Shown here: positions 28,755 to 37,370 of the stretch, piece by piece | How the letters are laid out: the number at the start of each line of letters is the position of its first letter | How positions within the stretch are numbered: the first letter of the stretch is position 1 | Position numbers and translations under genes: made by a program | NCBI GenBank assembly: GCA_000696115.1 | Contig: JJOH01000012.1 | Location: 1 to 64,000 of the forward strand | Length of the DNA: 64,000 nucleotides | Origin: Streptomyces olindensis | GTDB lineage: Bacteria > Actinomycetota > Actinomycetes > Streptomycetales > Streptomycetaceae | Direction of reading: 5' to 3' | The notes under the pieces: model-generated | Database searches by the model: none | Seen by the model: the letters and a program-made list of their open reading frames with translations, nothing else | What the model was told of the DNA's origin: nothing

Positions 28755-29699
28755 TCAGCCGATGGCGCGGCCGTACGCGTGGAGGGCGCGCAGGGCCTCG
28801 ATCGTCACCATCGGACGGGCCTCCAGCGCGGGTGCCGGGGCCCACTGGCGCCAGCGCACCGGCCAGCCGCCGTCCTCCTGCTGCTGGGCCGCGAGGTGGT
28901 CCAGGGAGCGGGCCATCTCGTCGTCCGTGAACCACGCGCGCGCCAGGGACCGCGGTGTCCGCGCGTAGTCGTACGGGAAGTGATGCTCGCCCGGGGCGTA
29001 CCCCGGGGAGACCGGATACGCGTCCAGGTCGTCGGGGTCCAGGGCCGCCAGGCCTTGTGCGCGTACCAGGCGGCCCAGGCGGTCGGCGGCCGCCTCCGCG
29101 CGCGGGCGGTCGGGTGCGGAGTCCAGGAACGCCACGGCGGCCTCGATCTCGTACGGGTGCGACTTCTCCAGGGACTCGACCGCCTGCCAGCAGAAGTCCG
29201 TGGCCCGGAACAGCCAGGCGTGCCACACCTCGTTGCGGTGCAGCAGCCCGACCACCGGTCCGGTGGCCAGCAGGTCGCTGGGCGGGTCGTCCACGACCGG
29301 CACGAAGGGGGCCGTCGGGTAATCGCGCCGGCCGGGGTGGATCGCCGGGAGCGCGCCGTCCGCCGTGGAGACGGACGTCAGATAGCGGCACATGCGTTCC
29401 ACGCGCTGGCCGGCGCAGCGTCCGACGGCGTCCAGGACGCGCAGGGCGCGGGCGGTGTGCAGCGGCTGGCTGACCGGACCGCGCAGATCGGGCTCCAGGG
29501 CGTGGCCGTACCCGCCGTCGTCGTTGCGGTAGGCGTCCAGGGCGGTTTCCACCGGGTCGGCGCCGCCGTCCCGGAAGTGGTGGGCGAAGAGGCGTTGCTC
29601 CAGCACGCGCGCGGTGAGCCAGACGAAGCGTTCGGCGCGCGCCACGGGGGTGTGCGGCGGGGGCGTCGGGGGGAGTGCGGTAGCTCCTGTTTCGGCCAT
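28755..29699 (-). CDS. Hypothetical protein, possible alpha/alpha-toroid fold
   Basis: The 314-residue protein has no catalytic motif that I can name. It carries QW-like segments: YRNDDGGYGHALEPDLR near residue 60 and QQQEDGGWPVRWRQW near 270, similar to repeats in prenyltransferase and squalene-cyclase alpha/alpha-barrels. The DxDD or equivalent catalytic box of true cyclases is not seen. It has no signal peptide, so it is probably cytosolic. Its start faces the DUF3046 gene, 80 bp apart. Function unknown; a terpene-cyclase-like fold is only an inference from the Gly-Trp repeats. Confidence 0.65.
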   Translation of the reverse strand: MAETGATALPPTPPPHTPVARAERFVWLTARVLEQRLFAHHFRDGGADPVETALDAYRNDDGGYGHALEPDLRGPVSQPLHTARALRVLDAVGRCAGQRVERMCRYLTSVSTADGALPAIHPGRRDYPTAPFVPVVDDPPSDLLATGPVVGLLHRNEVWHAWLFRATDFCWQAVESLEKSHPYEIEAAVAFLDSAPDRPRAEAAADRLGRLVRAQGLAALDPDDLDAYPVSPGYAPGEHHFPYDYARTPRSLARAWFTDDEMARSLDHLAAQQQEDGGWPVRWRQWAPAPALEARPMVTIEALRALHAYGRAIG

Positions 29700-29779
29700 G
29701 GGCCAGACCGTAGGGCGGAAAGCGGCGCCGGCAGGCGGTCACGGCTCAGGCCCACCCCCAGGGGCGGGATACTGGAGTC

Positions 29780-29974
29780 ATGCGGTTGACGGTCTTCTGG
29801 CAGCGGATGGCGGAGCACTTCGGTCCGGGCTACGCCGACACCTTCGCGCGCGACCACGTGATGTCGGAGCTCGGCGGACGCACCGTGCGCGAGGCGCTGG
29901 CGGCCGGCTGGGACGCCAAGGACGTCTGGCACGTGGTCTGCGTGGTGATGGACGTGCCCAGGGAGAAGCGCTGA
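29780..29974 (+). CDS. DUF3046 family protein
   Basis: The 64-residue basic/acidic protein has the family sequence MRLTVFWQRMAEHFG, then FARDHVMSELGGRTV and DVWHVVCVVMDVP. DUF3046 proteins are small actinobacterial proteins found near recA, as here. No function is established. TGGAGT precedes the ATG closely. Confidence 0.85.
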   Translation: MRLTVFWQRMAEHFGPGYADTFARDHVMSELGGRTVREALAAGWDAKDVWHVVCVVMDVPREKR

Positions 29975-30064
29975 TCCCTGCGGGCCGTCCTCGCAGACCG
30001 CCGGCCGGTCCCGAAGATCGCAGGCGGGCAGACGGCTGTCGGTGGCGTGGGCGAGACTTGGTGC

Positions 30065-31357
30065 GTGGCACCCACTGACGAGACCGGGCAGGCAGCCCAG
30101 CAGTCCCCGTTCGGTACGACCCCGCCCACCGGCCCCCCGGTCGGCGGGACCACCGGGACGAACGGCCGCATGCCGCGCTGGCTGCCGCGCGCCATGGTGC
30201 TCGCGCTCGCTCTCGTCGCCGTGTTCCAGCTGGGCAGCTGGGCCTTCCACCAGCTCACCGGCCTGCTGATCAACGTCCTCATCGCGTTCTTCCTGGCGCT
30301 CGCCATCGAACCCGCGGTGAGCTGGATGGCCTCGCGCGGCATGCGCCGAGGGCTGGCCACGTTCGTCGTCTTCATCGGCGTGATGATCGTGGCGGCCGGC
30401 TTCGTCACGCTCCTCGGTTCCATCCTCGCGGACCAGATCATCAAGATGATCGAGGGCTTCCCCGAGTACCTCGACTCCGTCATCAACTGGATCAACACGC
30501 ACTTCAAGACCGACCTGAAGCGCGTGGACATCCAGGAGGGCCTGCTCCGTTCCGACTGGCTGCGCAACTACGTGCAGAACAGCGCCACTGGCGTGCTGGA
30601 CGTGTCCGCCCAGGTCATCGGCGGTCTCTTCCAGCTGCTGACGATCGCGCTGTTCTCGTTCTACTTCGCCGCCGACGGCCCGCGGCTGCGCCGGGCGCTC
30701 TGCTCCGTCCTGCCGCCCGCCCGGCAGGCCGAGGTGCTGCGCGCGTGGGAGATCGCGGTGAACAAGACCGGCGGCTACATCTACTCCCGCGGCCTGATGG
30801 CGCTGATCTCCGGCATAGCGCACTTCGTCCTGCTACAGGTCCTGGACGTGCCCTACGCCCCCGTGCTCGCCGTGTGGGTCGGCCTGGTGTCGCAGTTCAT
30901 CCCCACGATCGGCACGTATCTCGCGGGCGCCCTGCCCATGCTGATCGCGTTCACGGTGAACCCCTGGTACGCGCTGTGGGTGCTGATCTTCGTGGTGATC
31001 TACCAGCAGTTCGAAAACTATGTGCTGCAGCCCAAGCTGACCTCCAAGACCGTCGACATCCACCCCGCGGTCGCCTTCGGCTCGGTCATCGCGGGCACGG
31101 CGCTCCTCGGTGCCGTCGGCGCGCTGATCGCCATTCCCGCCATCGCCACGCTCCAGGCGTTCCTGGGGGCGTACGTGAAGCGGTATGACGTCACGGACGA
31201 CCCCCGGGTGCACGGCCACCACCGCCGCGGGGAGGGGCCGGGCGTGATCACGCGCGCGAGGCTGCTCTGGGCCCGGCGGCCGGGGGCGGAGCGGCCCGAG
31301 ACCCCGGGTTCCGGCGAGCGGCCCGAGGCCCCGGGTTCCGGCGAGAGCCCCTCCTGA
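30065..31357 (+). CDS. AI-2E family transporter (PerM/YdiK-like permease)
   Basis: The 430-residue integral membrane protein has about eight hydrophobic helices, the central soluble segment between helices 3 and 4 (about residues 130-180), and the family-typical motifs TIGTYLAGALPML, FVVIYQQFENYVLQPKL and HPAVAFGSVIAGTALLG. Family members have been proposed to export AI-2 or to act as Na+/H+ antiporters; no substrate can be assigned here. The first 35 residues are Thr/Pro/Gly-rich. I chose GTG 30065; a GTG six codons earlier is equally possible. The C-terminus contains a repeated ERPE-PGSGE sequence. Confidence 0.82.
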   Translation: MAPTDETGQAAQQSPFGTTPPTGPPVGGTTGTNGRMPRWLPRAMVLALALVAVFQLGSWAFHQLTGLLINVLIAFFLALAIEPAVSWMASRGMRRGLATFVVFIGVMIVAAGFVTLLGSILADQIIKMIEGFPEYLDSVINWINTHFKTDLKRVDIQEGLLRSDWLRNYVQNSATGVLDVSAQVIGGLFQLLTIALFSFYFAADGPRLRRALCSVLPPARQAEVLRAWEIAVNKTGGYIYSRGLMALISGIAHFVLLQVLDVPYAPVLAVWVGLVSQFIPTIGTYLAGALPMLIAFTVNPWYALWVLIFVVIYQQFENYVLQPKLTSKTVDIHPAVAFGSVIAGTALLGAVGALIAIPAIATLQAFLGAYVKRYDVTDDPRVHGHHRRGEGPGVITRARLLWARRPGAERPETPGSGERPEAPGSGESPS

Positions 31358-31362
31358 GGGGC
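31347..31362 (+). terminator. Hairpin across the AI-2E gene stop codon
   Basis: GCCCCT at 31347-31352 pairs with AGGGGC at 31357-31362 around a 4-nt loop that holds most of the stop codon. A partly similar hairpin sequence repeats about 30 bp further on. This is the only candidate terminator between the convergent genes. Confidence 0.4.
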
Positions 31363-31408
31363 CTGATGCCGCCCGGCCCCTCCTGAAGGGCTGGAGGCCG
31401 CCCGGCCC

Positions 31409-31963
31409 TCATGGTGTCGCGGCCCGCAGAAGGCTCACGCGCTCGTCGGGGCCGAAGAATCCGTCGGGCAGCGTCCTGTCGTCCAGCAGACCGCGCACCA
31501 GGTCGGCATGTTGGGCGAACACGGCCCGGCACTGTGCGCGTTCCGGGTGGTCACGGTCGCTGCCGAAGACCCGGACCGCCCGCTCGCCGCCCCCGTCCAC
31601 GGGCGCTGAGAGCTCCGCGACGACGAGCAGGAGCTCGACCAGCCCGGTCCGCCTCGAGGTCTCGGGGCCGGCCGCCAGACGGAGCAGGAACGGCAGGGCC
31701 GCCGGCATGGCGGGACCCATGCGGAAGACACCGTCCATCAGGACGTTGCCGAGCACCCGCTCGGCCTCCGGAGCCGCGGCCGGATCGAGCAGTGCGCGCA
31801 GCAGGGCCGGGATCCCGGCGGGACAGCCGGGGAACTCCGCCCAGGCGATGTCCTCGCAGCCGCGCAGCGCGGGGTGGGCCCGGCCGGCCCGTGGTGCGCG
31901 CGGGAACTCCTCGAGGAACCGTGCGACGGCGGCCTCCTTGGCCGCCACGTCGATCCGGCACAT
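31409..31963 (-). CDS. Hypothetical protein, HEAT-repeat-like
   Basis: The 184-residue protein is helical throughout, with repeated leucine-rich helices such as [20 protein letters not shown] and [17 protein letters not shown], a pattern seen in HEAT/Armadillo-type solenoids and in some Streptomyces proteins of unknown role. No catalytic motif, signal peptide or membrane helix is seen. It faces away from recA, and the 323-bp gap to recA holds the recA control region. The ATG is the first in the frame. Confidence 0.6.
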   Translation of the reverse strand: MCRIDVAAKEAAVARFLEEFPRAPRAGRAHPALRGCEDIAWAEFPGCPAGIPALLRALLDPAAAPEAERVLGNVLMDGVFRMGPAMPAALPFLLRLAAGPETSRRTGLVELLLVVAELSAPVDGGGERAVRVFGSDRDHPERAQCRAVFAQHADLVRGLLDDRTLPDGFFGPDERVSLLRAATP

Positions 31964-32095
31964 CCGTCTCCCCCTCCCCGGGGCAGGCCCCGGCTGTCAG
32001 GGCACGGTACTCCGGTAGGGGTACCGGCACCGGTACCGTGCGGCCCGTGCCGAATGGCCTGTGCGGGCCCGTGCCGGAAGGGCCCCGTGGTGCGC

Positions 32096-32125
32096 TTGAC
32101 ACGAAAATCGAACATCCATTCTTAT
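32096..32125 (+). promoter_or_regulatory. recA promoter P1 with LexA (SOS) box
   Basis: TTGACA at 32096-32101 and TCTTAT at 32120-32125 are 18 nt apart. Between them GAAC-ATCC-ATTC at 32110-32121 matches the Gram-positive LexA box GAAC-N4-GTTC with one mismatch, so a LexA dimer would block the promoter. This arrangement matches what I recall for recA of S. lividans. Confidence 0.75.
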
Positions 32126-32220
32126 GGAGTCTCCGGCGAGGCTCAACGAAGGGCGTTTCGACGTACTTTGGGTGGAGAAGTGCCCGAGTTATCCACAGGC
32201 CGGACGGGCGTCGGGGCGCA

Positions 32221-32243
32221 TTGTCAGTGGCAGGCGTTAGCGT
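32221..32243 (+). promoter_or_regulatory. recA promoter P2, PafBC (RecA-NDp) type
   Basis: TTGTCAGTGGC at 32221-32231, six nt, then TAGCGT at 32238-32243: an exact match to the upstream consensus of the LexA-independent DNA damage promoter of actinobacteria. It lies 44 nt ahead of the recA ATG. Confidence 0.8.
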
Positions 32244-32286
32244 CTTTGACGTGAAGCGATCGACTCAAGCAAATCGGGTGGAACCC

Positions 32287-33411
32287 ATGGCAGGAACCGA
32301 CCGCGAGAAGGCCCTGGACGCCGCGCTCGCACAGATTGAACGGCAATTCGGCAAGGGCGCGGTCATGCGCATGGGCGAGCGGTCCAAGGAGCCCATCGAG
32401 GTCATCCCGACCGGGTCCACCGCCCTGGACGTGGCCCTCGGCGTGGGCGGCCTGCCGCGCGGTCGCGTCGTGGAGATCTACGGACCGGAGTCCTCCGGTA
32501 AGACCACCCTCACCCTGCACGCGGTGGCGAACGCGCAGAAGGCCGGAGGCCAGGTCGCCTTCGTCGACGCGGAGCACGCCCTCGACCCCGAGTACGCGAA
32601 GAAGCTCGGCGTCGACATCGACAACCTCATCCTCTCCCAGCCGGACAACGGCGAGCAGGCCCTGGAGATCGTGGACATGCTGGTCCGCTCCGGCGCCCTC
32701 GACCTCATCGTCATCGACTCCGTCGCCGCGCTCGTCCCGCGCGCGGAGATCGAGGGCGAGATGGGCGACAGCCACGTGGGTCTGCAGGCCCGACTGATGA
32801 GCCAGGCCCTGCGGAAGATCACCAGCGCGCTCAACCAGTCCAAGACCACCGCGATCTTCATCAACCAGCTCCGCGAGAAGATCGGCGTGATGTTCGGCTC
32901 CCCGGAGACCACGACCGGTGGCCGGGCGCTGAAGTTCTACGCCTCGGTGCGCATCGACATCCGCCGCATCGAGACCCTGAAGGACGGCACCGAGGCGGTC
33001 GGCAACCGCACCCGCTGCAAGGTCGTCAAGAACAAGGTCGCGCCGCCCTTCAAGCAGGCCGAGTTCGACATCCTCTACGGCCAGGGCATCAGCCGCGAGG
33101 GCGGCCTCATCGACATGGGCGTGGAGCACGGCTTCGTCCGCAAGGCCGGCGCCTGGTACACGTACGAGGGCGACCAGCTCGGCCAGGGCAAGGAGAACGC
33201 GCGCAACTTCCTGAAGGACAACCCCGACCTGGCCAACGAGATCGAGAAGAAGATCAAGGAGAAGCTGGGCGTGGGCGTGCGCCCCGAGGAGCCGGCCGCC
33301 GAGCCGGGCGCGGACGCCGCGGTCTCCGCCACGCCGGACGACGCGAAGACGGTGCCCGCTCCGGCGGCGGCCAAGGCGGCCAAGACCAAGGCCGCTGCCG
33401 CCAAGAGCTGA
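32287..33411 (+). CDS. recA: Recombinase RecA
   Basis: The 374-residue protein is the strand-exchange ATPase of homologous recombination and the co-protease that triggers LexA cleavage. Walker [10 protein letters not shown] starts near residue 66, Walker B is [14 protein letters not shown], loop L2 carries [20 protein letters not shown], and the C-terminus is a lysine/alanine tail ([12 protein letters not shown]) typical of Streptomyces RecA. The ATG follows GGTGG by 4 nt. Two promoters, one LexA-controlled and one PafBC-type, precede it. recX follows after 3 bp. Confidence 0.97.
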   Translation: MAGTDREKALDAALAQIERQFGKGAVMRMGERSKEPIEVIPTGSTALDVALGVGGLPRGRVVEIYGPESSGKTTLTLHAVANAQKAGGQVAFVDAEHALDPEYAKKLGVDIDNLILSQPDNGEQALEIVDMLVRSGALDLIVIDSVAALVPRAEIEGEMGDSHVGLQARLMSQALRKITSALNQSKTTAIFINQLREKIGVMFGSPETTTGGRALKFYASVRIDIRRIETLKDGTEAVGNRTRCKVVKNKVAPPFKQAEFDILYGQGISREGGLIDMGVEHGFVRKAGAWYTYEGDQLGQGKENARNFLKDNPDLANEIEKKIKEKLGVGVRPEEPAAEPGADAAVSATPDDAKTVPAPAAAKAAKTKAAAAKS

Positions 33412-33414
33412 CCC

Positions 33415-34233
33415 GTGACACGGCGAACCGACTGGGCGGAGTACGAGTACACCGCCTCCGGTGCCCCACGGGGGAGGGGCACCGGAGGCGACACGGGCTC
33501 GGCCGTGGACGGGGACGACGGGCACGGGGAGGACAGGCACGAGGAGGCGCCCTTCGGGGTCGAGCAGCCCTACGGCAGCGGCTCGTCGGGGGACGGCTCG
33601 CGTGACGGTGGGCCGCGTGCCGACGGGCCGCGCCGAGGGCGCGGGCGGCGCCGACGCGGCTTCGGCGAGGCGGCCGACACCGAGGACGGAGGTGGCCTCT
33701 CCTCGTCGAGGGCCGAGCAGGGGACACCTCCAGGGGACCCGGTCGAGCAGGCTCGGGCGATCTGCCTGCGCCTGCTCACCGGGACCCCGCGGACCCGCAG
33801 GCAACTCGCCGACGCCCTGCACAAGCGGCAGATCCCGGACGACGCCGCCGAGGAGGTGCTGTCGCGGTTCGAAGAGGTCGGCCTCATCGACGACAGCGCC
33901 TTCGCGGACGCCTGGGTGGAGTCACGCCACCACGGCCGAGGACTGGCCCGGCGCGCGCTCGCCCGGGAACTGCGCACCAAGGGCGTGGACTCGACCCTCA
34001 TCGACGAGGCCGTCTCCCAGCTCGACTCCGAGCAGGAGGAGGCGACCGCGCGAGAACTCGTCGCGCGCAAGCTCCGCTCCACCCGGGGGCTCGACCGCGA
34101 CAAGCGACTCCGCCGCCTGGCCGGCATGCTCGCCCGCAAGGGCTACCCCGAGGGCATGGCCCTGCGCGTGGTCCGGCAGGCGCTGGAGGAGGAGGGCGAG
34201 GACACGGACTTCCTGGCGGACGAGGGGTTCTGA
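33415..34233 (+). CDS. recX: Regulatory protein RecX
   Basis: RecX binds and restrains RecA filaments. The 272-residue product has the three-helix RecX repeats in its last 160 residues: AICLRLLTGTPRTRRQLADA, VLSRFEEVGLIDDSAFADAW and RRALARELRTKGVDSTLIDE. The first 110 residues are a Gly/Asp/Arg-rich disordered extension that makes the protein much longer than the usual 150-170 residues. The GTG start is 3 bp after the recA stop, so the genes are co-transcribed. Confidence 0.9.
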   Translation: MTRRTDWAEYEYTASGAPRGRGTGGDTGSAVDGDDGHGEDRHEEAPFGVEQPYGSGSSGDGSRDGGPRADGPRRGRGRRRRGFGEAADTEDGGGLSSSRAEQGTPPGDPVEQARAICLRLLTGTPRTRRQLADALHKRQIPDDAAEEVLSRFEEVGLIDDSAFADAWVESRHHGRGLARRALARELRTKGVDSTLIDEAVSQLDSEQEEATARELVARKLRSTRGLDRDKRLRRLAGMLARKGYPEGMALRVVRQALEEEGEDTDFLADEGF

Positions 34234-34297
34234 GCGGGAAGCCGACGCCGAGGGGGGCGGCAGCATCCGCCTCCGACTCGTCACACGGGCATCCGGC

Positions 34298-34714
34298 TCA
34301 CTCCACCGGAAGCCCCGCCCCCCGCCAAGCCTGGAACCCGCCGACCAGATCCGTGGCCCGGCGCAGCCCCAGCTGGTGCAGGGACTGGACCGCCAGGCTG
34401 GAGGCGTACCCCTCGTTGCAGATCACGACGATGCGCAGGCCATGGCTCGTGGCCTCGGGAAGGCGGTGACTGCCCTGGGGATCGAGTCGCCACTCGAGTT
34501 CGTTGCGCTCGACGACGAGGGCGCCGGGGATGAGACCGTCCCGCTCGCGCAGGGCGGCGTAGCGGATGTCCACCAGCAGCGCGTCGCCGGCCCTGGCGGC
34601 CTCGTAGGCCTCCTGCGGCTCGATCCGCACGTAGGCCGCGCGGACGCGCTCCAGCAACTCGTCGATTCCCAGGGGAAGTTGGTCCCCGCCGTTCGCAGAC
34701 ACAGGAGTACTCAC
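34298..34714 (-). CDS. Rhodanese-like domain protein
   Basis: The 138-residue single rhodanese domain has LLVDIRYAALRERDGLIPGA and the active-site loop CNEGYASS, with the sulfur-carrying cysteine in VVICNEGY. Such proteins transfer sulfane sulfur from a donor such as thiosulfate or a persulfide. The GTG start overlaps the stop of the cysteine dioxygenase in GTGA, so both are made from one transcript, and a role in handling sulfur from cysteine breakdown is likely. Confidence 0.85.
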   Translation of the reverse strand: MSTPVSANGGDQLPLGIDELLERVRAAYVRIEPQEAYEAARAGDALLVDIRYAALRERDGLIPGALVVERNELEWRLDPQGSHRLPEATSHGLRIVVICNEGYASSLAVQSLHQLGLRRATDLVGGFQAWRGAGLPVE

Positions 34715-35262
34715 TGCCAGTCCTCCGGTCGCTCGACCTGCTCGAGGCGCAGGATGGGCCCGCTGCGGCTGTAGCGGCGGATCTGCGGCAGGGGCGGGTA
34801 GTAGGCGTGGACGGAGATCGCGTGCCGGTCGGAGGACTCGTTGAGGACCTCGTGGACGTGGTGGCGTCCGAAGGAGCGCCCCTGACCGGCCGGCAGTCGG
34901 CGTTCCCGGTCGACGCTGTCGGTGAGTTCCAGGGTCTTCCAGCCGTCGGTGGGCAGCCGCACGGCGAGCGCGTTCTCCTTGAGCTCGCCCGCCGCGGTCA
35001 GGAAGGCGCCGACGGAGTCGGCGTGGTCGTGCCAGCCGGTGCCCGTGCCGGGCGGCCAGCCGATCAGCCAGGCCTCGCTGCCGCCGGGACCCTCCAGCCG
35101 CACCCAGGTGCGGCCTTCCGGGTCGAGTGGCAGGGAGGCGATCAGCTCACTGTCGGCGGCTGTGCGCCGGACGAAGTCGAAGAGGTCGGCCTGCGTGGGA
35201 GCCGAACGGGCGGAGGAGGCAGAGGGGGACGCAGAGGGGGGCGCAGAAGGGGATACAGACAC
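34711..35262 (-). CDS. Cysteine dioxygenase type I
   Basis: The 183-residue cupin oxidises L-cysteine to cysteine sulfinate with O2 and Fe(II). The iron ligands are in GWHDHADSVGAF (two His, H-x-H) and RHHVHEVLN. The Ser/Ala/Pro-rich first 20 residues contain a repeated PSAPPSASPSAS pattern. I chose the GTG at 35262, preceded by an AGGAC sequence; the frame continues upstream into the leader region but is not conserved in character. It follows a Cys-rich leader peptide by 98 nt and is coupled to the rhodanese gene. Confidence 0.85.
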   Translation of the reverse strand: MSVSPSAPPSASPSASSARSAPTQADLFDFVRRTAADSELIASLPLDPEGRTWVRLEGPGGSEAWLIGWPPGTGTGWHDHADSVGAFLTAAGELKENALAVRLPTDGWKTLELTDSVDRERRLPAGQGRSFGRHHVHEVLNESSDRHAISVHAYYPPLPQIRRYSRSGPILRLEQVERPEDWQ

Positions 35263-35360
35263 GGGGGCCGTCCTGAGGGTCCTGATGAGGGTTCGCGAAA
35301 GAGGCGCGGCAGCCGACGCGGAGAGAGCGCGACGCGCGCAGGAGGAAGAAGGATGCGAGG

Positions 35361-35447
35361 TCAGCAGGACGGACGACACACACAGCCCGCATACCGGAGG
35401 AAGTCCATATGGACCCTCCGCCACAGGCGCACACAGGTGTCGGTCAC
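35361..35447 (-). CDS. Putative Cys-rich leader peptide of the cysteine dioxygenase operon
   Basis: A 28-codon frame starts at GTG 35447 and ends LRYAGCVCRPSC. Four of its 28 residues are cysteine, three of them in the last seven residues. Streptomyces genomes contain many short leader peptides with an RRVHMDxLR core and a Cys-rich end, usually ahead of sulfur-metabolism genes, and this matches. The start codon is 7 nt after the -10 box, so translation would begin at the first base of a leaderless mRNA. Ribosome stalling at the Cys codons when charged tRNA-Cys is scarce would be the expected mechanism; that is inference from the mycobacterial cysteine attenuators. Confidence 0.72.
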   Translation of the reverse strand: MTDTCVRLWRRVHMDFLRYAGCVCRPSC

Positions 35448-35454
35448 GCACCGG

Positions 35455-35483
35455 AGTACACCATGACCATCCGGGCCGGTCAA
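35455..35483 (-). promoter_or_regulatory. Promoter of the leader peptide and cysteine dioxygenase operon
   Basis: On the minus strand TTGACC (35483-35478), a 17-nt spacer and TGTACT (35460-35455) form a promoter whose predicted start falls on the leader peptide GTG. Confidence 0.6.
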
Positions 35484-35519
35484 CTCACTGTCACCATGCG
35501 GACGCACGGTGACAGTGAG
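35484..35519. promoter_or_regulatory. Candidate operator, perfect 12-bp inverted repeat
   Basis: CTCACTGTCACC at 35484-35495 and GGTGACAGTGAG at 35508-35519 are perfect inverted copies with a 12-nt spacer. The repeat abuts the -35 box of the leader promoter, the position of an activator or repressor site. It also lies just downstream of the monooxygenase stop, so a termination role for that gene is an alternative. Confidence 0.6.
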
Positions 35520-35539
35520 CAGGTCACCCGGTGTCGACG

Positions 35540-37147
35540 TCAGTGTGAGCCGGTCGAGGCACCGGCTCCCGCCTGCGCCTTCGCGGGGCCGCCGACCGTC
35601 GCCTCCGCCGCCGCGTACAGGTCTTCCGGGCGCACCCCGCTCAAGGCGGTGACCAAGTGTCCGTCGGGGCGGACCAGGAGCACCGTGTGCGCGGCCGCGC
35701 CCGGATAGCTCTCGGCGACCAGCAGCTCGGCGGGGTGCGGCAACGCCGCGACGGCCGCCGCGAGGCGGGGCATGATGCCTGCCCTGGCCCAGTGCTTGCG
35801 CTCCCACACGCCCGTGCCCGGCGCGATCAGCACCACGAGCAGGGCGCCACGGCCGAGCCGGTCCCGCAGCCGTACGAAGGTGCCGTCCTCCGCGGTGACA
35901 CGGACGTCCGTGACCGGCGCTCCGCGCGGCGTGTCGACGGGAACCTCTCCTTCGAGGCGTTGGGGCGCGAGCGGCGAATCGGCGTACGCCCCCGGCGCAC
36001 CCAGCTGGCCGTGCCCCAAGTGACCGTCCGTGAGGAGCGCGTCGTGGCCACGGGACGAGCCGGGGACGTAGGAGCGCAGTCCTCCGCCGCCGCGCAGCAG
36101 CGGCAGCGCCTGGTCGGCGGCGCGGAGCCGGGCGGCGACGACCGCCCGGCGCTCGGTCTGGTAGCTGTCGAGGAGCGCCTCGTGCGGACCGTGGTGCCAG
36201 GTCAGAGCCAGTTTCCAAGCGAGGTTGTCGGCGTCCAGCAGCCCCTCGTCCAGCCCGTGCGTGCCCAGGGCACCGAGCAGGTGGGCCGCGTCCCCGGCGA
36301 GGAAGACGCGGTCGGCGCGCCAGCGGCGGGCCAGACGGTGGTGGACCGTGTGGACGCCGGTGTCCAGCAGCTCGTAGGGCGGGGTCGTGCCGCCCGACCA
36401 GCCGGCCAGGGTCTCCCGGATGAGGGTCAGCAGAAGCTCGGGGGTGACCAGGTCCTTGCCGGGCGGCAGGAGCCAGTCCAGGCGCCAGACGCCGTCCGGC
36501 AGGGGGCGTGCGGTGACCTCGCCGGCCGAGGGGCCCGACATGCGCCAGGGCGGCATGCGGTGCAGCAACGCTTCGTTGTGCCAGGGCAGTTCCGTCCGCA
36601 GGGCCGCGACGGCGTGCCGTTCCACCGCCGTACGGCCCGGGAAGCGGATGTCCTGGAGCTTGCGCACGGTGGACCGGGGACCGTCGCAGCCGACCAGGTA
36701 ACTGCCGCGCCAGTACGTCCCTTTGGGTCCGCGGGTGTGGGCCGTGACGCCCGAGGGCTCCTGTTCGATGCCGTCGAGGCGGCTGTCCACGGCGACCTTG
36801 ACGAGCCGTTCGCGCGCGAGGGCGGCACGCAGGATGCCCGTCAGGACGTGCTGGGCGATGTGCAGCGGGATCGGTTCGCTGCCGTCGAAAAAGACCTCGC
36901 GCATCACCTGCTTGCGCCGTACCGACCGCCATCCGGCCCATTGGGCACCGACCTCGTCCAGGGGTACACCGGTCAGGCGTTCCATGAGGGCGGCGGTGTC
37001 CTCGCGCAGGACGACGGTGCGCGCCGCACGGGGTTCGTCCTTGCCCGGCCCCTCGTCGAGCACGACGCACGGCACCTCCTGACGCGCCAGCGCCAGGGCG
37101 AGCGTGAGCCCGACGGGCCCCGCTCCGACGATGATCACCGGGTCCAC
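35540..37147 (-). CDS. FAD-dependent monooxygenase (PHBH/UbiH class A type)
   Basis: The 535-residue class A flavoprotein hydroxylase has the GxGxxG dinucleotide motif in VIIVGAGPVGLTLALALA at the very N-terminus, the DG motif in YLVGCDGPRSTVR and the GD motif in RVFLAGDAAHLLGALGTHGL. Members hydroxylate aromatic substrates with NAD(P)H and O2; the substrate here is unknown. The last 130 residues match the thioredoxin-like C-terminal domain of phenol-hydroxylase-type enzymes. The start was placed at GTG 37147, six residues before the FAD motif, with a G-run upstream; the open frame continues further upstream without motif support. Confidence 0.83.
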   Translation of the reverse strand: MDPVIIVGAGPVGLTLALALARQEVPCVVLDEGPGKDEPRAARTVVLREDTAALMERLTGVPLDEVGAQWAGWRSVRRKQVMREVFFDGSEPIPLHIAQHVLTGILRAALARERLVKVAVDSRLDGIEQEPSGVTAHTRGPKGTYWRGSYLVGCDGPRSTVRKLQDIRFPGRTAVERHAVAALRTELPWHNEALLHRMPPWRMSGPSAGEVTARPLPDGVWRLDWLLPPGKDLVTPELLLTLIRETLAGWSGGTTPPYELLDTGVHTVHHRLARRWRADRVFLAGDAAHLLGALGTHGLDEGLLDADNLAWKLALTWHHGPHEALLDSYQTERRAVVAARLRAADQALPLLRGGGGLRSYVPGSSRGHDALLTDGHLGHGQLGAPGAYADSPLAPQRLEGEVPVDTPRGAPVTDVRVTAEDGTFVRLRDRLGRGALLVVLIAPGTGVWERKHWARAGIMPRLAAAVAALPHPAELLVAESYPGAAAHTVLLVRPDGHLVTALSGVRPEDLYAAAEATVGGPAKAQAGAGASTGSH

Positions 37148-37370
37148 GGCGCGGCGCCCCCTGCCCGTGGTGATGTCCTGAGAGACGTAGGTGAACAGGA
37201 AGTTTGAGCAGGGTGCACGATCACAGAACGTATGCAACCCATTGCCGGTGCTTGCGTCAAGTGACCGGCGGTCGGTGGCGATCATGCCGCCGCCCCAAGG
37301 GTAGCCGGGTGACGCGCTCGCCACGTGATGGGGTGTCAGGGCCGGCCCAGGACGGCTCACGGCTCGGCAC

